Below, piece by piece: positions 1 through 9,035 of a stretch of 22,763 bases of DNA; position 1 is the stretch's first letter; every line of letters starts with the position of its first letter. Origin of the DNA: a virus. The notes beneath the pieces are model-generated. The model ran no database searches. It was not told the origin of the DNA and saw only the letters and a list, made by a program, of their open reading frames with translations. Both the position numbers and the translations under genes were made by a program. The DNA lies in IMG/VR virus record IMGVR_UViG_3300025646_007118, positions 1-22,763 of that record; one strand, 5' to 3'.

Positions 1-1
1 G

Positions 2-439
2 CTCTTGCCAAACGAAGAGATACTCAATGAGTATCACTTAGGCGATAGATTGAAACTTGATGTTTACTGTCCAAAGTATAAGATAGGAGCAGAGTATCAC
101 GGTCGTCAACATTTTTATTTTACTGGTAGATTTTTTAAATCTAGAGAAGACTTTGAAGACGCAGTAGCGAGAGATAATAAAAAGATAGCCAGATGCGAAG
201 AGCTCGGAATTGCTTTAATTGTATTTAGGTACAACGATAAACTTACAGAAGAAGCAGTTTATGAGAGAATGATTTCTGCAATTAGAAACTCTCCAAATAA
301 ACCTTCTAAGGAAATTAAAAAGCCAAGTATTGTTAAGAATAGTTATTATCAAGAAAGAAAAAAGAGCTATAATGATAGCAAGAAAAAAAGATACAAAGAG
401 CTGAAAAAGAAAAATGACAACAGAAGAAAATCCAAATAA
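2..439 (+). CDS. PD-(D/E)XK-type endonuclease-like protein (5' partial)
   Basis: The reading frame is open to the left edge, so the N-terminus is probably missing; a TTG at 5 is the first possible start seen. The visible part resembles Vsr/DUF559-like nucleases of the PD-(D/E)XK fold: a strand with LKLDVYCP, then the E-Y-H-G-x-Q-H motif (near residues 29-36 counted from position 5), followed by a helix with RDNKKIARCEELGI and the strand ALIVFRY. This D...E-x-G-x-Q pattern is typical of small phage and homing-type DNA endonucleases. The C-terminal about 45 residues are very Lys-rich and probably bind nucleic acid. It overlaps the helicase start by 26 nt, which suggests translational coupling within the replication operon. 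The specific substrate is unknown. Confidence 0.6.
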   Translation, partial: LLPNEEILNEYHLGDRLKLDVYCPKYKIGAEYHGRQHFYFTGRFFKSREDFEDAVARDNKKIARCEELGIALIVFRYNDKLTEEAVYERMISAIRNSPNKPSKEIKKPSIVKNSYYQERKKSYNDSKKKRYKELKKKNDNRRKSK

Positions 440-1862
440 CTTTCCTTTAGAATATCAGATTTTTGCCCTATGCCTAAGAAAGGATGGGGCAATTAAATTT
501 TTTAATGAGAATTTAAATTCTAATATAGTCGGGATTAACCATGGAGAGAACGGCATATATGAGTTCTACAATGCTTTAATTTCTTATTACAAAGCAACAC
601 AGTTATCGATAGTCGACCCAATAGCTTTCAAGTCTTGGCTGCAAACGGAAACAGAAATCTATGACGCTTTGGGTGGCGAACCTGGTGTTGAAACTATGTT
701 TTCAATCCTGATGAAAATGGATTTATCTAGTTCTGAATCTATATTAAAATTAGTTGAACATAAGGCAAATAAAAGAAAGCAAATTGATTACCTTCAAGAG
801 CTTCAGGTTTTAATTACACAGAAATCAAACAAATCAGATGAGGATATAGAAAGAATATCTATCTTAACTCAAAAGATTAGAGAATTAGAAAGTCAGATTA
901 ATTACGATCCATTAGAAAATATAACAACAGCCTTAGATATATCTTCTAGAGCAGAAGAATTGTTAGTCATACCAAACTTTCTTCCAACTCAATTTAAATC
1001 ATTAAATAGAGCTATGGGCTATACTGACAATGGCGGATTTTTTAAGGGAGCTGTTCATGCGATTATAGCTCCATCCGGCAAAGGTAAGTCAACTTTTGCA
1101 AAGTGCCTCGTGAACAATTGGGTAGACAAAGGTTATTCAGCTTTGTTTGTTAACTTTGAAGAAGCTGTTTCTCACTGGGAAAGAGTTTTAATGACTCAAA
1201 TAATAGGAAAAAATATTTATTCTGAAGCTAGTAGTTGGAGCCCAGAAGATAAACAGAAGTATGTTGCTCTTTTTAAAGATCGACTAGAGTCTTGGGGTGA
1301 AAGATTTATGGTTAGACATGACCCAGAAACTCCATACTTTGAGGATCTTGAAAGATGGTTAAGAGATATTATGGGACATAACTCAAAGCTTCCTGATGTA
1401 ATTGTAATAGATACAATACAATCTATGTTTACTAGAGGTGGAAAAGGAAAGCCAAGATGGGGCGAATTTGAAGAAATGATGGTTCGTTTAGAAAAACTAG
1501 CTAGAGACATGGACTGCGTGATGATAATAACTGCGCAAGAAAACTCCAATAGAATGAAAGAAAAGAGAGAGGTTGTCCAGCAGTCAGATACTGGTGGTTC
1601 TTTGGCCATTCAGCAAAAGTGTGCGGTTACAATATTCATAACCGATAAGAAATTAGCTTCTGGCGACGAGTCCGAAGAGGACTACGTAATGCAACTGCAG
1701 ATACCAAAGAATAGAATTACTGGATCTACATTTGTGTATGATCCTCCGCTGGTTAGATATAACGATGCAACAAAATCATATGAAGACTATGAAGTTGTAC
1801 CAGATAGCATATATAATAATTCATCTATACTTGACGACTTACTTGGAGGAGATTTTTCTTAA
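414..1862 (+). CDS. Replicative DNA helicase, DnaB/gp41-like
   Basis: This 482-residue protein is a probable hexameric RecA-fold helicase that unwinds DNA at the phage fork. Residues 1-165 form a helical N-terminal domain like that of DnaB, with a charged, coiled-coil-like linker (about 110-165). The ATPase domain follows: Walker A APSGKGKST (219-227), the strand ALFVNFEE (about 243-250) and Walker B VIVIDTIQ with Asp333. A motif near 375-395 (ITAQENSNR, then DTGGS) matches the DnaB motif H3/H4 region. It sits beside an AEP primase and DnaE polymerase, as expected for a self-sufficient replisome. Its stop overlaps the next start by 1 nt (TAATG). There is no in-frame CGG. DnaB-type versus T4 gp41-type cannot be settled by eye. 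Confidence 0.85.
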   Translation: MTTEENPNNFPLEYQIFALCLRKDGAIKFFNENLNSNIVGINHGENGIYEFYNALISYYKATQLSIVDPIAFKSWLQTETEIYDALGGEPGVETMFSILMKMDLSSSESILKLVEHKANKRKQIDYLQELQVLITQKSNKSDEDIERISILTQKIRELESQINYDPLENITTALDISSRAEELLVIPNFLPTQFKSLNRAMGYTDNGGFFKGAVHAIIAPSGKGKSTFAKCLVNNWVDKGYSALFVNFEEAVSHWERVLMTQIIGKNIYSEASSWSPEDKQKYVALFKDRLESWGERFMVRHDPETPYFEDLERWLRDIMGHNSKLPDVIVIDTIQSMFTRGGKGKPRWGEFEEMMVRLEKLARDMDCVMIITAQENSNRMKEKREVVQQSDTGGSLAIQQKCAVTIFITDKKLASGDESEEDYVMQLQIPKNRITGSTFVYDPPLVRYNDATKSYEDYEVVPDSIYNNSSILDDLLGGDFS

Positions 1863-2644
1863 TGGTTAAAGTAAATTCAGCTGGAATCAAAGACTTTCAA
1901 ACGTGCGAACTTTTATATGATTACAGGCATGTTCAAAAAATGCCAGAAGCAGTTGTAGCTAGAAACATATTAACAGAAAAGTTTGAAAACACATTAAAAA
2001 ATGTAATAAATTTTTATCTATACAAAAAACAAGGTGGAATTACTCCATCGTATTCAGCTCTTTTAAATAGGTGGGAGAAACTTTGGTTTCCAAAAAATGC
2101 GTCAGCTCAAGACATTATTAACGATAAGCACGAAAGCGCATATGGAAATATGTCAAGCTTAACAACAAAAGCAGCAGGAGTTTTATTATCTTTTTGTGAG
2201 TTTTTTCAAGATGAATCTATTATCCCACTTGGAATATCAGAGGAATATACGGTTCCAATGGGTCATTCTATTTTGACAGATGAATTTGATTTAATTTATT
2301 TAAAAGATAATAATATTCATGTTGTAAAATGGGTTTTTAATTACAAAGACTCTCATCATTATCTTTATAATGTAGATTTTATATCAATGTATTACGCCTA
2401 TGTACATAAGAACAAGGGCCAAATTGGTAATACTAAATTTGGATACTATGATATAATGGCTTCTAAGCATTCACTTCAAACGTTTGACATATATCAAGAA
2501 GACATTAAGTCACTAGAATACTGGGTGTCCTCAATGGAGAATAAAAAGATCTTTGCTCCTAGAAGAGGGTTAACCTATTACTGTAAAAGATGTCCGTTTG
2601 ATTCACCGTGTTCAAAATGGTCACAATGGGATAAGGAAAAATAA
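1862..2644 (+). CDS. Cas4/RecB-like Fe-S protein with degenerate nuclease site
   Basis: The 260-residue product has the cysteine layout of Cas4/AddB nucleases: one Cys near the N-terminus (C15, in FQTCELLYDYR) and a C-terminal C-x2-C-x5-C cluster (C241, C244, C250), which in that family holds a 4Fe-4S cluster. The region expected to carry the PD-(D/E)XK active site reads DEFDLIYLKDNNIHVVKWVF (140-159). The first Asp (D143) is present, but the usual hhD-x-K positions are K156 and V158, so the metal/catalytic pair seems lost. It may therefore be a DNA-binding or scaffolding paralogue of the intact enzyme at 9022-9817. It lies between helicase and HD-domain genes in the replication operon. Family assignment is by motif pattern only. 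Confidence 0.6.
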   Translation: MVKVNSAGIKDFQTCELLYDYRHVQKMPEAVVARNILTEKFENTLKNVINFYLYKKQGGITPSYSALLNRWEKLWFPKNASAQDIINDKHESAYGNMSSLTTKAAGVLLSFCEFFQDESIIPLGISEEYTVPMGHSILTDEFDLIYLKDNNIHVVKWVFNYKDSHHYLYNVDFISMYYAYVHKNKGQIGNTKFGYYDIMASKHSLQTFDIYQEDIKSLEYWVSSMENKKIFAPRRGLTYYCKRCPFDSPCSKWSQWDKEK

Positions 2645-2646
2645 CT

Positions 2647-3339
2647 ATGGCTAATAAAAAAAATTCAATTTTAGATGACATACTTCAAGACGAACAGATA
2701 GTTAATCTATCCGAAGAGGAAAATAATATTTTATCTCCTTTACTAGAAGAGATATCTCTTATAGAAGATGATGGATTAAGATCTTTTGTAAAGTCAATTT
2801 TAATAAGAGCCGATTCCTTCTGGTTAATACCTTCATCTTTTTCTGGCAAGTATCATCCACCAGATGAGCACAATGAGGGCGGTAACGTTCTTCATACTAA
2901 AAGAACTGTTAGGGCAGCTAAGATTTTGTCTGAGTCACATAGCGTATCGGTTGAAGAAAAGGACATAATAATTGCAGCCTGCCTACTACATGATGTTACA
3001 AAGGGAAAAATAGAGAAAGACGGCTCCTTTACATACGACAAAATGCATCCGTACACCGTTGGTGAATTTGTCAAGTTTTGTCAAGAAGATGACAAGAAGT
3101 ATGCGAACGATATTAATTCATCTACCTTATATGTTACAGAAGAAGATGTTCAAACTCTTTTGAGACTAGTGAGATGCCATCTCGGTCCTTGGTCTCCGGT
3201 GCCAGAAACAGTACCTATAACATACCTTGATATGATCGTACACCTAGCCGATAATATAGCTTCAAAAGTTCACTATATATTAGATGGAGATGAAATTCTG
3301 CCAGAAAGATGGAATTTAAATGAAGGAACTGACAAATAG
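2647..3339 (+). CDS. HD-domain phosphohydrolase
   Basis: This 230-residue protein has the HD superfamily metal-site signature: H83 (in VLHTKRTVRA), the doublet H115-D116 in ACLLHDVTKGK, further His at 134 and 178 (RCHLGPW), and D202 in VHLAD. HD enzymes hydrolyse phosphate esters of nucleotides or nucleic acids; phage members often act on nucleotides or signalling nucleotides. Here it lies inside the replication block, two bases after the previous stop, which fits nucleotide metabolism, but the substrate cannot be read from sequence. The first about 45 residues are acidic and low in similarity to the HD core. Confidence 0.75.
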   Translation: MANKKNSILDDILQDEQIVNLSEEENNILSPLLEEISLIEDDGLRSFVKSILIRADSFWLIPSSFSGKYHPPDEHNEGGNVLHTKRTVRAAKILSESHSVSVEEKDIIIAACLLHDVTKGKIEKDGSFTYDKMHPYTVGEFVKFCQEDDKKYANDINSSTLYVTEEDVQTLLRLVRCHLGPWSPVPETVPITYLDMIVHLADNIASKVHYILDGDEILPERWNLNEGTDK

Positions 3340-3490
3340 AATCAATAGAAGATTTTATCTTTCTTCAAATATTGAAAAGATTATAGAAGATTCCGTCTAT
3401 TATAGAAGCTTTTCTAGTGAAATGAACGAGTCTAAAAAGATTATTATAGGAAACTTTAACGAAGATTCTGGCAAAGGTAAAATCGAATGA
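3320..3490 (+). CDS. Small hypothetical protein, 56 aa
   Basis: This short frame fills the gap between the HD protein and the primase: ATG 3320 overlaps the HD gene end by 20 nt, and the TGA at 3488-3490 overlaps the primase ATG (ATGA). Such chained overlaps are the rule in this operon, which supports its being real. The product begins MKELTNRINRRFYLSS and is mixed charged, with no cysteines, no membrane segment and no motif I recognise. Function unknown. Confidence 0.55.
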   Translation: MKELTNRINRRFYLSSNIEKIIEDSVYYRSFSSEMNESKKIIIGNFNEDSGKGKIE

Positions 3491-4686
3491 AGCCAGTATA
3501 TGAAGACGGTAAGTTTCTAAATGATTGGAAATATGTAGAGGTAGCTAGGTATGTCCCTTCTTTGTCTCGAGTTATAAGAGACAAAGATGGCGATCTTCCT
3601 TTGATAATCGACTACGTCGACGTGTCCAAGTACGCAGAAAAACATAACAATACTGGTATCTATACTTCTGTATGGCTTTATAATTCAAAAGATCTAGATT
3701 CATGTATTAGATATTCAAACTTATATTTTGATCTTGACAGTAAAGACATAGAAGAATCTCACAAAGAAACAATCATACTGTTTGAATATCTTTCTAAACA
3801 AATTCCTGAAGAATCTATTAAGATTTATTTTACTGGTAAAAAGGGATTTCACATAGAGTGTCTTGCAACGAGCCTTGGCATATCTCCATCAAACGAGCTG
3901 CCAGCAGTTTATAGGTTTATAGCAAATAATATTAAATCAAAACTTAATCTTAACTGCGTTGATTTAAGCGTTTATGACCCAAGAAGAATGTGGAGACTGC
4001 CCGGCAGTAAGCATCAAGATTCCGGCTTATTTAAAACTCTATTAAGTAAAGAAGAATTGTATTTAGACATTGAAAGCATATATCAGTGTTCTTCAAGTCA
4101 AAGACCAGACGATTATGAAGTTGGACAATTCTCGTATAAAGCAAATCAGTGGTATAGGGATATGTACTATTTAATGGAGGAAGATAAGGAAAGAAGTAAG
4201 GATTATCTTTCCTATTTCAATAAGCATGGTTCAACTGGATTAAAGAAGATAGAAGATAGACCAAAACAATTTACTCCAAAAATCCTACTAGACAAGTGTC
4301 CATCAATAAAGAGAATAATAGAGGAAGCCAAGAAGAATAAAGATCTTGATCACGAAACAAGATTGTTTTTATGTTCTATACTAACTTATACCGACGAATC
4401 AATTGAATTTCTTCATGGAATATTATCATTGTGTCAAGACTATAACGTAGAAAAGTCAACAGCCCATATTCAAGACTGGATCAAAAGAAGACAGATGGGC
4501 ATAGGCGGTAGGCCATATACCTGCGATAGAGCTAATTCAGTAGGGGTAGGTTGTGGCTCATGCAACTTGGAAGAAAGAAGAAAATGGGTTAAAATAGGTG
4601 ATAGATTTGTTGAAACAAACGACAAATCATCACCATCGCCGGTTAGATTCGCATATAAAACTATAAAAAAAGAAAAGGATGAATAA
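3487..4686 (+). CDS. AEP-type DNA primase with PriL-like cysteine domain
   Basis: The 399-residue product combines an archaeo-eukaryotic primase catalytic core with a C-terminal cysteine domain. Core motifs: LYFDLDSKD with D82 and D84 (motif I, metal-binding Asp pair), FTGKKGFHIE with H122 (motif II), and CVDLSVYDPRRMWRLPGSKH (158-176; motif III plus the basic strand typical of phage AEPs). The C-terminal part carries C271 (in DKCPSIKR), C316, C346 and C356/C359, a spacing reminiscent of the PriL Fe-S domain. It would synthesise primers for the DnaE polymerase encoded just downstream. Its ATG overlaps the preceding stop as ATGA. There is no in-frame CGG. The Fe-S claim is inference from cysteine pattern. 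Confidence 0.75.
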   Translation: MKPVYEDGKFLNDWKYVEVARYVPSLSRVIRDKDGDLPLIIDYVDVSKYAEKHNNTGIYTSVWLYNSKDLDSCIRYSNLYFDLDSKDIEESHKETIILFEYLSKQIPEESIKIYFTGKKGFHIECLATSLGISPSNELPAVYRFIANNIKSKLNLNCVDLSVYDPRRMWRLPGSKHQDSGLFKTLLSKEELYLDIESIYQCSSSQRPDDYEVGQFSYKANQWYRDMYYLMEEDKERSKDYLSYFNKHGSTGLKKIEDRPKQFTPKILLDKCPSIKRIIEEAKKNKDLDHETRLFLCSILTYTDESIEFLHGILSLCQDYNVEKSTAHIQDWIKRRQMGIGGRPYTCDRANSVGVGCGSCNLEERRKWVKIGDRFVETNDKSSPSPVRFAYKTIKKEKDE

Positions 4687-4689
4687 CAC

Positions 4690-4899
4690 ATGAGTGATAT
4701 ACAAAATCCAGATGATGTTATTGGTGTATGTTCTGAATGTAAATCAGATCAACCAATGGCTTATATGTACAATAACCCTTTTGCGCAAGAAGGAAAAGCT
4801 GTGCCATGCAAATACTGTGGTGGTATTGTAATAATTGTATATAGGGAACAAAGAGATTCTTCTATCAAAGGCAGTGATAGAGAAAGAGGATTGAGCTAA
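4690..4899 (+). CDS. Small zinc-ribbon protein
   Basis: A 69-residue protein with two C-x2-C knuckles (C14/C17 in VCSECK and C40/C43 in PCKYCGG) separated by 22 residues, the classic zinc-ribbon layout. It lies three bases after the primase stop and four before the polymerase start, so it is co-translated with the replisome and may bind DNA or a replication protein. The C-terminal tail is polar and charged. No closer family can be named. Confidence 0.65.
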   Translation: MSDIQNPDDVIGVCSECKSDQPMAYMYNNPFAQEGKAVPCKYCGGIVIIVYREQRDSSIKGSDRERGLS

Positions 4900-4902
4900 T
4901 AA

Positions 4903-7900
4903 ATGAAAAACTGGACCAATCTACATAACCATACTATTTTCTCCATGTTAGATGGACATGGTGATGTAGAGAAATATCTAACCAGAGCTAAAGACCTTGG
5001 AATGAAGGGTTTGGCAACTACAGACCATGGAAACATACATTCATGGCTAGACTTTTACGATGCTGGAAAATCTGTTGGCGTAACTCCGATACTTCGGAAG
5101 TGAATTCTACCAGGCGAGAAAGACTAGATTTGATAGAGATGAAGAAGAAAGATCTGGTCCAGCAAAAAACGAATGGGAACAAAGAGGCCCATACCATTTA
5201 ACCGTCTTAGCTAAGAATAATATTGGATATTCTAATATTATAAAAATATCTTCTAAATCTTTTCTAGAAGGTTATTATGGAAAACCAAGAGTTGATCACC
5301 AGCTTATAAGCGATCATTCAGATGGAATTATAGTGCTTTCCGGATGCCTTAACGGAGAAGTTGCACAAGCGCTTCTTAGGGGTGACTATAATTTTGCGCT
5401 CAACGCAGCGTACCAGATGCAAAGCATAGTCGGTAAAGAAAACTATTTTATAGAAGTTCAAGATCATGGTCTTGTTGAGCAAAAAAGAATATCAAACGAG
5501 CTAATTCAAATCGCCAAAGCGATAGGAGCTAAAGTAGTTCCAACTGGAGATTGTCACTATGTGCATCAGAATGATGCAAGAGCCCATGACATAATGTTAT
5601 GTGTTGCAACTAACTCTACCGTAAATACTCCAGATAGATTTTCTTTCAGTGGTGATAATTTTTATCTTAAATCGTACGAAGAAATGGCTTCAGTTTTTGA
5701 CGAATCTTGGCTAAGCAACACGATGCATGTCTGTGACATGGTGGATTTAGATTTGAACTTTGGTGAAATTCACTTTCCAAAATTTCCAATTCCAACTAAA
5801 GAAACTTCAGTTGAATATTTTGAAAGATTAGCTTGGGATGGCTTAAGAAATAAGTATGGACAAGACCTACCCGAGCATATTGTTACCAGAGCAAATCATG
5901 AAATAAAAGTAGTGAAAGAGATGGGTTTTCCTGAGTACTTTTTGGTTGTTTCGGACTTAGTGCGATGGGCTAAGTCTAATAATATTAGAGTTGGATGGGG
6001 CAGAGGCTCAGCCGCTGGAAGTATCTTATCCTACGCTTTTGATATTACTAATTTAGATCCAATTAGATTTGGTTTATTGTTTGAAAGATTTTTAGTTGAA
6101 GGCAGAAAGTCAATGCCGGATATTGACCTTGACTTTGATGATAGATTTAGAGACAAGGTTATAGATTACGCAAGAAGTAAGTATGGGGAAGACAAAGTAG
6201 CCCACATATGCACGTTTAATAGAACTGGCGCTAAGCAATCAATAAGAGACGCAGCTAGAGCTCTTGGTTACGATTTTGCAACTGGAGACAAAATATCAAA
6301 GTTAGTCCCACCACCTGTATTGGGTGTTTCTAAAAATCTAAATGAATGCATGCAAGTTTCGGAGTTCAGCACATCCTACAAAACTGAAGATACATCTAAG
6401 CAAATCATAGATGCAGCGTTTGGACTAGAGGGGCTGGTTAGGCAGACTGGAATTCACGCAGCTGGAATAGTTATATCAAAAGGTCCGTTAACCGACTATC
6501 TTCCAATCATGCAAAAGGGTGTGGACAATCCTGTTGTAACACAATGGGATATGTCAAGAGTAGAGCAGTGTGGACTATTAAAAATAGATTTCTTAGGATT
6601 AAGAAACCTTGGCGTAATAGACCAATGCATTAAAACGGTAAAGAAAAATCATAATATAGATATAGATGTAAATAAAATTCCTTTAGATGATCAAAGAACC
6701 TACGAAGAGCTTTGTAAGGGTAACGCAGTAGGAGTCTTTCAGTTGGAGTCATCTGGAATGAGAAGCTTAATGTTGCAACTTCAGCCAAAAACAATTGAAG
6801 ACATCATGGCATTAATATCTCTTTATAGACCAGGCCCAATGGGTTCTGGTATGGACAAATTATTTATAGATAGAAAGCATGGCCGTTCTAAAATTACTTA
6901 CGAGCATCCAAAATTAGAAGAAGCGTTAAGTCAGTCTCTTGGAATTATGCTTTACCAAGAGGATGTGCTAGCAGTAGCTAGGGGCTTGGCTGGCTTTACT
7001 TCTGGAGAAGCAGATGATTTAAGAAAAGTTATTGGCAAAAAGCAGATGGACAAAATACCAAAGCTTAGACAAAAATTTGTTAAAGGTTGCGTAGAAAATT
7101 CAAATCTAGATAAGGCATTAGCAAATAAAATATTTTCAGATATTGAATACTTCGGTGGATACGGATTCAACAGAGCGCACGCTGCAAGCTATGCAATGAT
7201 TTCATATATAACTGCTTACCTTAAAACCCATTACACATCAGAGTATATGGCAGCTCTTCTTACTTCTGTGGCTGGAAACAAAGATAAATTGTTTTTATAC
7301 TTAAATGATTGTAGAAAGCTAGGGATTAAGGTATTCCCTCCATCCATTAATCAATCTGAAATAGATTTTGAAGTAAAGAAAGATAAGGAAATATTGTTTG
7401 GTTTAGCCTCAGTAAATGGAATAGGAATTTCAATAGCTGAAGCTATTATAAAAAATAGAGACACACAAAAACCATACCACTCAATGCACGACTTCTATAG
7501 AAGATGTGATTCATCTGTATTGAAAAAATCTACCTTAGAACATCTTATTTATTCTGGCGCACTTGATGAATTAGTGGACACTGAAGAGGATAATGATATA
7601 AATAGATCTTCGGAACTAAGCATTCTTGAAAAGGAAAAAGAAGAGCTTGGAATCTATGTTACAAAACATCCGCTAGAGGGTACCTGGGATGTGATGAAAA
7701 CAAATATAGATCTTGAGCTAATAGAGATACCCGAATGCACTAATGGATCTTATATAAAAGTTGGAGGAATAATAACTTCTTCAAAAAAGATTATAACTAA
7801 AAAAGGTGCAAGAATGTTTAAGTTTAATCTAGAAGATCCATCAGGCGAAATAGAGGTTGTAGTCTTCCCCAAAGATGCAAAGAATTACAGTGATGAATTT

Positions 7901-8227
7901 TTTAAAGCTGGAGAAATAGCTTATATTTCTGGAACTTTAAATAGAGAAACCGACGACGAAAACTCATCCAATAGGATATTTTTATCCAACCTTGAAAAGG
8001 TCGATAATGCAACAATGTATAGTGGAAAGGCAATTTATTTAAACTATAAATCAATTGACTCTCTACAGCTAAAAAAAATATATGATATAATTAATAATAA
8101 CAATGGCAATAGGCAAGTGTATCTAAACGTAGATTCTAATTTGGGTACATTTGTTTATAAATTTAATAAAACTACAAATAAAAACGCTGAAAAGTTAATC
8201 AAAGAATTACTGGAGGAAAATCAATAA
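4903..8227 (+). CDS. dnaE: DNA polymerase III alpha subunit (DnaE), expressed through a +1 frameshift at CGG
   Basis: Reading 4903-5094, skipping C5095, then 5096-8227 gives one 1,107-residue DnaE, the normal length for the family. Order: PHP domain (LHNHTIFSMLDG with H8 and H10; TTDHGN at 39-44), palm/fingers with PDIDLDF (405-411, aligned with the catalytic Asp pair D401/D403 of E. coli DnaE), GIHAAGIVIS, GVFQLESSGM, LYRPGPMGSGM, FNRAHAASYAM, then a C-terminal OB-fold region. Without the shift, translation stops at 5101-5103 after 66 codons. The break falls in TPIL|GSEFYQ, which fits the PIxGxE motif of the PHP domain with no residue gained or lost. The rest of the frame is fully intact, so this is not a decayed gene. 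It is the replicative polymerase of the phage. Confidence 0.92.
5095..5098 (+). other. +1 frameshift site 1: CTT C-GGA (DnaE, residue 65)
   Basis: The in-frame codon is CGG 5095-5097, with a frame-0 TGA at 5101-5103. Skipping C and reading GGA (Gly65) restores the whole polymerase. The preceding codon is CTT (Leu). Confidence 0.85.
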
Positions 8228-8619
8228 TGGCAGCAGCAGGTAGCTATCAGAATCCTACGGAAAAACAGTGTTGGAGCTACTGTTTTTCTTGTGGCAGATG
8301 CGAAGACAAAGGGCGCTTTAGCAAGTGCAAAGGATGCAGCGGAAGATACGATCCACAGGGTAGGATAGATCCCCACCCAGAGGACTTCTGCGACTGTAGA
8401 AACGGTACATTAAGATGGAAAACTCAAACTGGTAGAGTGGTTATCACCAAGTTTAGATCTAATCCATATAGTGGATCTGTAACATACGAAAAGAAATCAG
8501 AAGATGAAAGAGACTGGGAATCATACCTAAAAGATATGAGAGAGAAAATGAATGATCCAAACTGGAACCCAATAACCATCATTGGAGAAGACGGACCCGT
8601 TAAAGGAGTTGGAAGATAA
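8227..8619 (+). CDS. Cys-rich, probably zinc-binding protein
   Basis: A 130-residue protein whose N-terminal half is packed with cysteines (C15, C19, C22, C25, C34, C37, C55, C57) plus H50, consistent with two or more structural zinc sites. Motifs are CWSYCFSCGRC, CKGC and FCDC. The C-terminal half is polar, without recognisable domain. Its ATG overlaps the dnaE stop by one base (TAATG), and its own stop overlaps the next ATG in the same way, so it belongs to the replication operon. No known family recognised. Confidence 0.6.
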   Translation: MAAAGSYQNPTEKQCWSYCFSCGRCEDKGRFSKCKGCSGRYDPQGRIDPHPEDFCDCRNGTLRWKTQTGRVVITKFRSNPYSGSVTYEKKSEDERDWESYLKDMREKMNDPNWNPITIIGEDGPVKGVGR

Positions 8620-8858
8620 TGAATCATCAATTAGCAAAACTGGTTAAGAATGATATAACATTAATTGAATATCAAGATTCTACCCATGTACAGTCTGATA
8701 AGTACTTTATACAATCTGGAGTCGTTGGTTTTTTTGCAACCAAAAAGCAATTAGAGGACCTGCATGACATATTGAATTACTATTTAAACATGGAAAATTT
8801 TGAACAGTGCAAGATAGTTGTTGATGATTTAAACATAAGCGCACTGCCGGAGGTATAA
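8619..8858 (+). CDS. Hypothetical protein, 79 aa
   Basis: A small acidic/neutral protein beginning MNHQLAKLVKNDITLIEYQD, with a predicted strand-rich N-terminal half and a helical segment (KKQLEDLHDILNYYLNME, about 42-60). It has no cysteine cluster or membrane segment. Its start overlaps the preceding stop (TAATG) and the next gene begins immediately at 8859, so it is translationally coupled to its neighbours. Function unknown. Confidence 0.55.
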   Translation: MNHQLAKLVKNDITLIEYQDSTHVQSDKYFIQSGVVGFFATKKQLEDLHDILNYYLNMENFEQCKIVVDDLNISALPEV

Positions 8859-9035
8859 ATGTCTAATAATTATTACGATGAAATGGAAATAGGTAACTCT
8901 GGCTGGGTTCCTACAAAAAACGGTGGATACAAAAATATTCACAACAACCACACTCTCGATGCCAACGGTAGAGAGTTTGATGAAAATGGCAATTTAATAT
9001 ACGATCCAGAAAATGATGTAAATGATATCGATTAA
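8859..9035 (+). CDS. Hypothetical acidic protein, 58 aa
   Basis: A short frame placed exactly between two genes: ATG 8859 follows the TAA at 8856-8858 directly, and its end overlaps the start of the RecB-like gene at 9022. The product begins MSNNYYDEMEIGNSGW and is rich in Asn, Asp and Gly with a strongly acidic tail (DPENDVNDID). It might act as a DNA-mimic or adaptor, but nothing in the sequence proves a role. Confidence 0.5.
   Translation: MSNNYYDEMEIGNSGWVPTKNGGYKNIHNNHTLDANGREFDENGNLIYDPENDVNDID

Noticed and set aside
1217-1609. Minus-strand open frame opposite the helicase
   Set aside because: It lies wholly opposite a well-supported gene, has no ribosome-binding site or recognisable motif; the same holds for other opposite-strand frames such as 11229-11549, 16647-17135 and 21916-22264.
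5095-5103. Intein or intron inside dnaE
   Set aside because: The two parts are adjacent with a single extra base; there is no inserted sequence.
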